Origin: Ottelia alismoides
Lineage: Eukaryota > Streptophyta > Magnoliopsida > Alismatales > Hydrocharitaceae
Assembly: GCA_037367405.1 (NCBI GenBank)
Contig: JAZKJV010010132.1
Location: 682,001 to 746,000 of the forward strand
Length of the DNA stretch: 64,000 bases
Direction of reading: 5' to 3'
Each line of letters starts with the position of its first letter. Within the stretch, counting starts at the first letter, position 1. Under the pieces are notes generated by a model. The model did not search any database. It saw only the letters and a program-made list of their open reading frames with translations, and was not told the origin of the DNA. Positions 43,029 through 53,419 of the stretch are shown here, in pieces. The translations under genes and the position numbers were made by a program.

Positions 43029-43394
43029 GGTAGCTAACTTAGCTCCCCCTGCCACATTTTCTCTATTTTTATTTTTTTTTTTGAAAAATTCTTCCATGAA
43101 TATTCATCACTATATCCATATATTATGTCATTCAAATTCGTATGAAATAGAGATCCTATGACTTCCACCCAGACAATCATTTTTTAACGGTCACGGGATT
43201 TTTTAAATCGATCCCGTCTGGATGGAGGCCGTAGAAGTCTCTGTTTCGCATGAAATTTTAATGACATAATATAGGGATTTAGTAATGAATTTATACAGTT
43301 TTTGTTGTAAAAAAATAAAAAAAATACGTGAAAATGATGTGGGGGAGCTAAATTAACTCCCCCTTAAGGGCATACACATTTTCGCTATATATAT

Positions 43395-43776
43395 GGGGTT
43401 GATGGGGCTGCCCCTTGGGGCAGCCAACATGGTTGCCCTGTCCCATTTTTGGGCAAATTTTTTTATTTTTTTTGAAAAATATCATCATGTATATTCATTC
43501 ATATATCCCTCCTATATGTCGTTCGAATTTCGTTAGAAACAGAGACTCCTACGGCCTCCATCCAGACAGGGTCGATTTAAAAAATCTTGAGATCGTTAAA
43601 AATGACGTTTGGATGGAGGCCGTAGGAGTCTCTGTTTCTGACGAAATTCAAATGACATATAGGAGGGATATAGAGATGAATATACATGGTGATATTTTTC
43701 GAAAAAAAAATTGCGAAAAATGGGGTGGGGGCAGCCGTGTTCGCTACCTCTAGGGGGCTGCCTCATTTTTCTTAGG
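43395..43776. mobile_element. Foldback (TA)n-associated element, copy c (about 380 bp)
   Basis: Arms 43395-43580 and 43600-43776 are inverted copies: ATATCCCTCCTATATGTCG pairs with ATGACATATAGGAGGGATAT, and GAGACTCCTACGGCCTCC pairs with GGAGGCCGTAGGAGTCTC. Ends carry GGGGCAGCC / GGCTGCC. It is preceded by a (TA)n tract. Confidence 0.78.
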
Positions 43777-43777
43777 G

Positions 43778-43918
43778 ATCATGTGGTCCAGAATGCATGC
43801 TCTCATGCTCTCACAGGTTTTGGCTCTCATAGGATCACTCCTATATATGTATATAAGAGTGATCCTATGAGAGCAAAAAATTGTGAGAGCATGAGAGCAT
43901 GATTCTGGACCACATGAT
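43778..43918. repeat. Near-perfect 141-bp foldback with partial third arm at 43960-44030
   Basis: ATCATGTGGTCCAGAATGC... folds back onto ...CATTCTGGACCACATGAT-like sequence around a TATATATGTATATA centre, with pairing GCTCTCATAGGATCACTC / GAGTGATCCTATGAGAGC. A further left arm (GTGGTCCAGAATCATCC and GCTCTGATAAGATCAC) follows at 43960-44030 without a partner. Confidence 0.8.
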
Positions 43919-44043
43919 TCTGTTTTCTCTCTCCTATCTTCTCTCTCTTGGGTGATTCAAGTGGTCCAGAATCATCCCTCTCATGCTCTCACAACTTTTT
44001 GCTCTGATAAGATCACTTCTATATATAGTGTGTATATATATAT

Positions 44044-44430
44044 GGGAAAAAGGAGCCTACCTCGGCAAGTGCAGGTAACTCCCTACACCCGGCCTAATTT
44101 TCATTATTTTTTGATTTTTTTGAAATGAAGCCTTGGGGGATTTAGATCACTATATATCACCATGTTGTCATTCCAAATTCAACTTAATTCGAGACTTCTA
44201 TCATCTTCATCAAGACTACCAAATTTTAACGTCTCAGAATTGCTAAAGTCGACTCTGTCTACATGAAAGTGTTAGGAATGTTTGTTTTGCATGGAACTTG
44301 AAACACATATTCCCCTTAACATATTAAATAAATCCCCCTAACTTTTAATCCAAAAAATAAAAAAAATAATTGAAAAATGGGGGTGGGTGCAGGGAGTTTC
44401 CTACACCTTAGGGTGCAGGCTCCCTTTTCC
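44044..44430. mobile_element. Foldback (TA)n-associated element, copy d (387 bp)
   Basis: Ends GGGAAAAAGGAGCCTAC and GCAGGCTCCCTTTTCC are inverted, with (TA)n on both sides. Inner arms share ATTTAGATCACTATATATC-like and CTTAATTCGAGACTTC-like blocks with copy e at 46750-47080. Confidence 0.75.
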
Positions 44431-44443
44431 ATATATATATATA

Positions 44444-46734
44444 GAGAGAGAGAGAGGGGGGGGGGGGAGGGGCTTATCCAGAGAGCACAGTGCCCATTTG
44501 GGTTGTGGTGAGCACCAAACGTGGGCTCGCCACGTGTATGCGTTGGTTCCATTTGGTAGGTGACGGTATTAGTAATAATCATATTTCTAATTATAGGCTA
44601 CCACGTATTAAACAATGACTCTATTTCCAATTAAACAATGTCCTTAAAAAAAGGGATGACGGTTTTCGAAAGAAAAAATTCAAATAAATGATTTCGTGTG
44701 GATTATTAAGATCCAAACGACGGGATAGTATCAAATATACTTTGGTCAAGTAAATGCATTTTATGAGATCGATAATATGAAGACAATGATCAGTAATTTT
44801 TATCCAAATAGTTAACATGTGCAGAATTTAGTAATACGTATACAATGGTCAAGTAAATGTGTGTTGCGAGATCAGTAATAACATAACAAAGGATTAGTAA
44901 TACCATTGTGTATGTAATATGTATTGCATTCATTTCTGTAATATTTTTTCCTTTTTCGTCAACGAAGCATTCTATTTATTTCACGAATTCGTTTTTCCTT
45001 ATGTGTATGTATTTAATAACTTCTTTTTCAAAGTAATATTTCCATATTAATCGTATAGAAGGTGAATATGTTAATGATTATATGTTACTTTCTTACTTGA
45101 GCAATATCCGTGACTTACTAACCATTTACTTTATTATTACTGATCTCATAGTAGCCATTACTTGAGAATTGTATAAATATTACTGAACATGTGATATAAG
45201 ATTTAGATATATACATTACTTAACACACAACAAAAATTACTTGAGAACTGTATATATATTACTTGAGTATTGTCTCTAAATAACTGATTTCTTTTCAAAG
45301 TAATATTACATATGGAAATTACTTATCACTTGCTATGATTTTACTGACTTTACAATAAGCACTTACTGAGCTCATTGTAATTGTTACTGAAGTTATGTTT
45401 ACTAGTATACATACATCAATTACTGATTATGTAATTACTAGTGTCCATACAATATATACTGATTACAATATCCATATTACTGAACCCATTTTGATTATTA
45501 CTGAAGATATAGTTGCTTAGTACTTCTGAATAATTATTAGACACTTGAGTTGGAATATTACTGAAGTTATATGCACAATAACTGAATATGCATGTCCATA
45601 TTACTGACTCATTGTGATTAGTTACTGAAATTATAATTACACATCAATTATTTTTTGGTAATTGTATTTGTTAATTACATCTTTTATTAGTTACAGAATG
45701 ATATGTTCTTAATATTATTGTCAAATATGTCATTTTCGCCTCTTTAATCAATAAGAATGCGACAATCATCAACACTTCTTGTTTTTTTCTTCCGTGAAAC
45801 ATAAGAAATGTTCGGACATCTGGCATACCTGAAATAATAAATTGTCAATAGCATTTGTGAAAATACATAAATAACAATGTAAGACATATATATACAAGAA
45901 AAGTAATAATTGTATTTATAACAGTAACTCAATGCGAAGCATAGGTAATTTGTAGAGCTACATAAGTAAGTTATTGAATTAAGCAGTAAGATAAACTTCA
46001 GAATTCATATTACTAAGAATTCATTATTTCTAAAGTAAGTAGATTCATTTTGCGAAAAGAATCAGTAACTTTTACTTCTATATCAGTAACTAATAGCAAA
46101 TGACAAGTAAATATTTAAATTACTCAAGTAATTTGTAGAATTTTCATCAGTAATAATGACCATAAGAGCAGTAACTCATATTTCAATCATACTTCTCGAA
46201 AAAAATATTGCTTACGATAAAAGAATATGAAATTCATAAGCGATCAAATCACGAAATCATTAAACGATGAAATAGAACAAAAATAACTTATCATGGATAT
46301 TACTTTCACGTGCAGTGGCTTAAAGGAAATCGTTTTCCATGATATCTTCTGAAATATGCCGATCAAAATCCCCCCTCGAATTATCCATATACGAAACCTA
46401 ATGAAAATATATAAGCAACGAAATTAAAACTTAAACATAAATATTAAACATTCCCGATACCTTTTATTCGAAAACTGCTATCGCCGAAAGAATCAACAAC
46501 AATTTTTTTCCCATGAGATCGATTGATTTGCAACACTCTAGAATTATGAAAGATCGTTCAAATGACAATGTCGTATATTATGTTACCAAAACGATACTAT
46601 TACTATTTATGGAAATCATTAATTTATTAAATTATTCGATGCTAAAAACGTGGGATTGAAAGTTAAAATCGGACGGATGAAAAGATGGGCTCATGGAATC
46701 GCAAATGAGCCCTGTGCGCATTGGATAATTATCC
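44444..46734. mobile_element. TA-array element 3: large TIR element rich in AGTAAT/ATTACT (2.29 kb)
   Basis: (TA)n, (GA)n, a G12 run (44456-44467) and GGGGCTTATCCAGAGAGC at the left; inverted GAGCCCTGTGCGCATTGGAT and (TA)n at the right. The interior from 44750 to 46180 again consists largely of AGTAAT/ATTACTGA motifs. Blocks near 44520 (CACCAAACGTGGGCTCGCC) match element 1 near 38650. Confidence 0.7.
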
Positions 46735-46749
46735 TATATATATATATAT

Positions 46750-47080
46750 GGAAAAGGGAGCCTACACCTAGCTTATTTTTTCATTTTTTTTATTTTTTTT
46801 AAAATGAAACCTTGGGAAAATTAGATTACTAAATATCACCCTGGTGGCATTCAAAATTCAATTTAATTAGAAACTCGTATCCTCTCCATCAAGACTACCA
46901 AATTCTAACGGTATCAGAATTGATGAAATTGATCCCTTCTAGATGAACGTGTTAGGAATGTTTGTTTTGCATGAAACTTGAAACATATATTTTTTCTTCT
47001 ATTATGCAAATCCCCCTAAGGTTTCCTTCAAAAAATCCAAAAATCATGAAAAAACGGCCAAGTGTAGGCTCCCAGCTCCC
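46750..47080. mobile_element. Foldback (TA)n-associated element, copy e (331 bp)
   Basis: Ends GGAAAAGGGAGCCTACACC and GTGTAGGCTCCCAGCTCCC are inverted and flanked by (TA)n on both sides. Same subfamily as copy d. Confidence 0.75.
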
Positions 47081-47092
47081 TATATATATATA

Positions 47093-47429
47093 GAAAAATG
47101 AAGTTCCCCCGCCTCATTTTTTCGTAATTTATTTTTTTGAAACATATCACATGTATATTCATCTATATATCCATCATATATGTCATTCGAGTTTCATCAG
47201 AAACAGAGACTCCTATGATATCCATCTAGAACAGGTAATTTTAACAGTCTAAAATTGTTGTAATCGGCATGTTCCAGATAGAGGGTATAGGAGTCTATGT
47301 TTCTGTCGAAATTCGAGTGATATTTTGAGGGATATTTAGATAAATATACATGGTAATATTTTTCCAAAAATCAAAAAAATGAGGAAAAATAAGGGCGGGG
47401 GAAGCCATGTTGGCAGCACCATTAAACCT
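47093..47429. mobile_element. Foldback (TA)n-associated element, copy f (337 bp)
   Basis: Between (TA)n tracts. Arms share AAACAGAGACTCCTATGATA / TATAGGAGTCTATGTTTCTG and ACATGTATATTCATCTATAT / TAGATAAATATACATGGTAA. Same subfamily as copy c. Confidence 0.75.
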
Positions 47430-47587
47430 ATATATATATAAGCTCACCCTCTTTTTGTAGAAAACACGAGCACTTTAGTTGAATACTTATGCCGTTTGTA
47501 TTATAGCTGCACATTATAAATAAACACTGCATACAAAACTGCATATTATAATACAAACATTAAAACTGCACACTACAATACAAAACT
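47430..47587. other. Short AT-rich spacer before the satellite
   Basis: It contains loosely repeated ACTGCA and TATAATACAAAC blocks (47520-47587). No gene. Confidence 0.5.
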
Positions 47588-49088
47588 GTGTGTGTGTGTG
47601 TCTGTATGTGTCTGTGCGTGCGTGTGGGTGTGTGTGGGTGTGCGACTGTGTGAATGTATGCATGTATGTATGTATGTACGTACGTACGTACGTATGTATG
47701 GATGGATGGATGGATGCATGCATGCATGTATGCATGGATGTATGTATGTATGTATGTATGCATGCATGCATGCATGTATGTATGTATGTATGTATGCATG
47801 CATGCATGCATGTATGTATGTATGCATGCATGTATGTATGGATGGATGGATGCATGCATGCATGGATGGATGTATGGATGTATGTATGTTTATGCATGTG
47901 TGTGTATGTATGTATGTATGTGTGTGTGTTTATGTATGTATGTGTGTATGTATGTATGTATGTGTACGTACGCGTACGGACGTAGGTCTGTGCGCGTGCG
48001 TGCATGAGTACGTACGTACATGCGTACGTGTGCGTATGCATACGTATGTGTGTGTGTGTGTGAGTGAGAGAGCATGTGTGCGTGCGTGAGTGTGTGCATG
48101 TGTGCGTGCGTGCGTGTGTGTGTGTGTGTGTTTACATACGTACGTACGTACGTATGTATGTACGTACATATGTACGTAGGTAGGTATGTAGGTATGTATG
48201 TACGTGCGTGCGTACGTACGTACGTACGTATGTATGTGTGTGTGCGTCTATGTATGTATATATGTGCGTACGTAAGTACGTACGTAAGTATGTATGTAGG
48301 TAGGTATGTACGTAGGTACGTATGTAGGTACGTAGGTATGTATGTACATATGTAAGTATGTATATGTACGTACATACGTATGTAGGTAGGTAGGTATGTA
48401 TGTATGTACGCGTGTACGCACGTATGTATGTATATGCACGTACGCACGTAGGAACTTACGTACGTATGCATGCATGCATGCGTGCGCACGTACGTACCTA
48501 CGTACGTAGGTACGTACGTATGTAGGTAGGTAGGTATGTACGTAGGTACGTAGGTACGTAGGTAAGTACATAGGTACGTACGTAGGTACGTAGGTACGTA
48601 GATAGGTACGTAGCTAGGTACGTATGTAGGTAGGTACGTAGGTAAGTAGGTACGTAGGTACATACGTATGTATATATGTATGTATGTATGTATGTAGGTA
48701 TGTATGTAGGTACATACATACGTACGTACGTATGTGTATGCATGTATGTATGTACGTACCTACGTATGTATGTATGTATGTATGTATGTATGTATGTATG
48801 TATGTATGTATGTATGTATGTACGTACGTACGTGTATGTGTGTGTGTGTGTATAGGTATGTACATACGTGTGTGTAGGTATGTAGGTATGTATGTACATA
48901 TGTGCGTACGTGTGGGTATGTATGTAGGTATGTACGTACGTACGTGTGTGTAGGTATGTATGTATTTATGTACGTACGTGTGTGTATGTATGTATGTATG
49001 TAGGTACGTACGTACGTGTGTGTATGTAGGTATGTAGGTACGTATGTACGTGTGAGTAGGTATGTATGTATGTACGTACGTACGTGTA
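47588..49088. repeat. Tetranucleotide satellite, block 1
   Basis: A continuous four-base-period tract, plus strand G/T-rich. Units are mostly GTAT, GTAC, GTAG and GTGT; 47690-47890 also uses GATG and CATG units (ATGGATGG, ATGCATGC). C appears almost only in ACG and GCG/GCA contexts. Because the period is four and no unit makes a stop, open frames appear in all six phases; they are not genes. Confidence 0.95.
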
Positions 49089-49325
49089 CCTGGGGGGCCT
49101 TTTCTTTCTCTTCGATATTCTCTTTGTCTTCTGGCTACACTGACGCCCCTATCTCTGGCTCTGGGATCCATTCTTTTCTTTCTGGAAAGTGCTCTTCCAG
49201 TAAGTACTCTTTTTCACTTATCGAGGCACGTCAGGTTGAGGTTAGGGTCTTGGTCAATCCACCTACCGCTATTATATATTAGGGCCTGCTTCTAAGCTGT
49301 GGGCGTCAGGCCCTGATCCAGAGAG
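49089..49325. other. Unique 237-bp island inside the satellite
   Basis: Ordinary-complexity sequence begins CCTGGGGGGCC and ends GATCCAGAGAG, interrupting the four-base repeat cleanly. No inverted termini, poly(A) or clear target duplication was seen. One plus-strand frame is open for about 60 codons before a TAG, but I do not recognise it. Confidence 0.7.
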
Positions 49326-51458
49326 GTAGGTATGTACGTACGTGTATGTATGTATGTATGTATGTATGTATGTATGTATGTATGTATGTATGTATGTATG
49401 TATGTATGTAGGTACGTACGTATGTAGGTAGGTACGTACGTAGGTGTATGTATGTAGGTAGGTAGGTACGTGTATGTAGGTATGTATGTAGGTACGTATG
49501 TATGTAGGTACGTACGTACGTACATGTGTGTATGTATGTATGTATGTAGGTACTTACGTACGTGTGTGTATGTATGTATGTATGTAGGTACGGACGTACG
49601 TGTGGGTATGTATGTATTGTATGTATGTATGTACGTACGTACGTGTGTGTATGTATGTATGTATGTAGGTACGTATGTGTGTGTATGTATGTATGTATGT
49701 ATGTACGTACCTGTGTGTGTGTGTATGTAGGTATGTACGTACGTGTATGTATGTATGTATGTACATGTGTGTCTGTATGTATGTATGTATGTATGTATGT
49801 AGGTATGTATGTATGTATGTATCTATGTACGTGTGGGTATGTATGTATGTATGTACGTGTGTGTATGTATGTTTATACGTACGTGTGTGTAGGTATGTAT
49901 GTATGTATATACGTGTGTGAGTGCGTGCATGTGTACGTGCGTGAGTGCGTGCATGCGTGCGTGTGTGTGTATTTACATACCTACGTACGTACGTATGTAG
50001 GTACGTACGTATGTACGTAGGTAGGTATGTAGGTAGGTATGTACGTGCGTATGTACGTACGTATGTACGTAGGTACGTGTGTGTGTGTGTATGTATGTAC
50101 GTAGGTATGTATGTAGGTAGGTAGGTATGTACGTAGGTAGGTATGTACGTAGGTACGTACGTAGGTACGTACGTAGGTACGTAGGTACGTAAGTAGGTAC
50201 GTATAGATGCGTACGTATGCACATATGTACGTATGTAGGTATGTATGAATGCATGTATGCACGTACGCACGTAGGTATGTATACGCACGTAGGAACGTAC
50301 GCACGTACGCACGTATACGCACGTTTGCGTGCGTGCATGCATGCGTGAGTACGTACCTACCTACTTACGTACGTAGGTACGTACGTTCATAGGGACGTAT
50401 GTATGTTGGTAGGTAGGTATGTATGCAGGTACGTACGCATGTATGTAGGTACGTATGTATGTCTGTAGGTAGGTACGTATGTAGGTAGGTAGGTACGTAG
50501 GTACATTGGTACGTACGTATGTATGTATGTATGTATGTACGTATGTATGTATGTACGTACGTATGTAGGTAGGTACGTACATACCGACGTACGTACGTGT
50601 AGGCATGTATGTATGTGTGTGTGTAGGTACGTACGTGTGTATAGGTATGTACGTATGTACGGACGTATGTGTGTGTGTGTGGGTATGTATGTAGGTACGT
50701 ACGTGGGTGTAGTTATGTAGGTAGGTATGTATGTATGTATGTACGTACATACGTAGTACATGTATGTATATAGGTAGGTACGTACGTATGTGTAGTATGT
50801 ATGTATGTAGGTAGGTATGTACGTATGTGTAGTATGTATGTATGTAGGTAGGTATGTACGTACATACGTATGTACGTAGGTATGTACATAGGTATGTAGG
50901 TACGTATGTACGTACGTACGTACGTACGTATGTATGTGTGTGTATGTATGTATGTAGGTATGTATGTACGTGTGCGTAGGTATGTACGTATGTACGTACG
51001 TACGTGTGTGTGTGTATGTATGTAGGTACGTACGTACGTACATGTGTGTATGGATGTATGTAGGTACGTACGTACGTGTGAGTATGTATGTAGGTATGTA
51101 CGTATGTATTTACGTACGTACCTGTGGGTATGTAAGTATGTAGGTACGTACGTATGTGTGTGTTTAGGTATGTATGTACGTACGTATGTGTGTATGTAGG
51201 TATGTACGTGCGTACGTACGTGTGGGTAGGTATGTATGTAGGTACGTACGTACATGTATGTAGGTAGGTATGTAGGTACGTACATATGTGTGTGTGTATG
51301 TGTGTATGTAGGTACGTACGTGTGTGTGTGTGTAGGTAGGTACGTACGTACGCGTGTGTGTGTGTGTATGTATGTATGTATGTATGTATGTATGTATGTA
51401 CGTATGTACGTATGTACGTGTGTGTATGTAGGTATGCATGTATGTAGGTGCGTACGTA

Positions 51459-51489
<31 letters not shown>

Positions 51490-53258
51490 ATGTATGTACG
51501 TACATGTGTGTTTGTATGTATGTAGGTACGTACGTGTGTGTAGGTATGTATGTGTGTGTGTGTGTTTGTATGTACGTGTATGTATGTATGTAGGTATGTA
51601 TGTGCCTACGCGTGTGTATGTATGTAGGTATGTACGTACGTGTGTGTATGTTTGTATGTATGTATGTACTGTGTGTATGTATGTATGTAGGTACGTACGT
51701 GTGTGTATGTATGTAGGTATGTATGTATGTACGTACGTGTGTGTATGTATGTATGTATGTATGTACGTACGTCTGTGTTGTATGTATGCATGCATGCATG
51801 TATGTATGTATGTATGTATGTATGTATGTATGTATGTATGTATGTATGTATGTATGTATGTATGTATGTATGTATGTACGTACGTATGTACGTATGTAGG
51901 TAGGTACGTACATACCTACGTACGTACGTACGTGTAGGTATGTATGCGTGTGTGTGTAGGTAGGTACGTACGCGTGTGTAGGTATGTATGTATGTATGTA
52001 GGTACGTACGTGTGTGTAGGTAGGTACGTATGTACGGACGTGTGTGTGTGTGGGTATGTATGTAGGTACGTACATATGTGTAGTTATGTAGGTAGGTATG
52101 TAGGTATGTAGGTACGTACATACGTACGTACGTGTATGTACATAGGTAGGTACGTACGTATGTGTAGTATGTATGTAGGTATGTATGTACGTACGTATGT
52201 ACGTACGTATGTATGTATGTATGTGTGTAGGTATGTATGTATGTATGTGTGTGTATGTATGTATGTATGTATGTACGTGTGGGTATGTATGTACGTAGGT
52301 ACGTACGTACGTGTGTGTGTGGGTATGTAGGTACGTACGTAAGTACGTGTGTGTGTATGGATGTATGTAGGTACGTACGTACGTGTGGGTATGTATGTAG
52401 GTATGTACGTAGGTATTTACGTACGTACATGTGGGTATGTATGTTGGTAGGTAGGTACGTACGTGTGTGTTTAGGTATGTAGGTACGTACGTACGTACGA
52501 GTGTGTAGGTATGTATGTAGGTAAGTACGTACGTGTATGTAGGTAGGTATGTATGTACGTACGTACGTATGTGTATGTGTGTTTGTAGGTAGGTACGTAT
52601 GTGTGTGTAGGTAGGTACGTAGGTACGTGTGTGTAGGTATGTATGTATGTATGTAGGTATGTATGTACGTACGTACGTGTATGTATGTAGGTATGTACGT
52701 ACGTACGTGTGTGTGTATGTAGGTATTGTATGTATGTATGTACGTATGTATGTAGGTACATACGTACGTGTGTGTAGGTATGTATGTAGGTACGTACGTG
52801 TGTGTAGGTATGTATGTATGTAGTACGTACATACGTGTATGTATGTATGTATGTACGTACGTGTATGTAGGTATGTATGTATGTAGGTATGTATGTATGT
52901 GCGTACGCATGTGTATGTATGTATGTATGTATGTATGTACGTACGTGTGTGTATATAGGTATGTATGTAGGTACGTACGTGTGTGTATGTAGGTATGTAC
53001 GTACGTGTGTGTATGTTTGTATGTATGCGTGTAGGTATGTAGGTATGTACGTACGTGTGTGTATGTATGTAGGTATGTAGGTATGTACGTACGTGTGTGT
53101 ATGTATATACGTCTGTGTGTGTATGTATGCATGCATGTATATATGTATGTATGTACAATCATGTATGTATGTATGTAGGTAGGTACGTACGTACGTGTAG
53201 GTATATATGTAGGTAGGTAGGTATGTACGTACGTGTGTGTGTGTGTGTGTGCTTGTGC
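49326..53258. repeat. Tetranucleotide satellite, block 2
   Basis: About 3.9 kb of the same GTAT/GTAC/GTAG/GTGT units. A higher-order pattern is visible: GTACGTACGTGTGTGTATGTA then GTATGTATGTAGGTAC recurs every 30-50 bp from about 49500 on. The longest pure (GTAT)n run is near 51797-51880 (about 20 units). Long open frames of up to 664 codons on the minus strand read Tyr-Ile/Val-His/Arg-Thr and are repeat artefacts. Confidence 0.95.
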
Positions 53259-53419
53259 GCGCGCGTGCGCTGGGCGTGCGTGTGGGCATGCACGTGGGCG
53301 TGGGCGTGGGCGTGGGGGCGTGCGTGGGCGTGCGAGTGCGTGTGTGTGGGGGTGTGGGCGTGTGCGTGCGGGCGTGCGCGTACGCGTGCGCGGGAGCGTG
53401 CGTGCATGTGTGTGTGTAC
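53259..53419. repeat. GC-rich terminal segment of the satellite
   Basis: The tract switches to GTGCGC, GTGGGC and GGGCGTG units (for example GTGGGCGTGGGCGTGGGC near 53290-53312), then GTGCGTGCATGTGTG before ending at ordinary AT-rich sequence. Runs of GGG at short spacing could form G-quadruplexes on the plus strand. Confidence 0.85.

Larger units (their letters stand above)
42499..43385. mobile_element. Foldback (TA)n-associated element, copy b, carrying MITE-2
   Basis: The left arm (42499-42519 plus 43021-43205) and right arm (43206-43385) are inverted copies. Shared blocks are the TAGCTAACTTAGCTCCCCC-type ends, the CACTATATCCATATATTATG / CATAATATAGGG blocks and CCATCC/GGATGG at the centre. 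It ends at a (TA)n tract. MITE-2 is inserted near its left end. Confidence 0.7.

Noticed and set aside
47588..53419. Telomeric or CRISPR-type array
   Set aside because: Plant telomere repeats are seven bases (TTTAGGG) and this period is four. There are no spacers or conserved 20-40 bp direct repeats typical of CRISPR.
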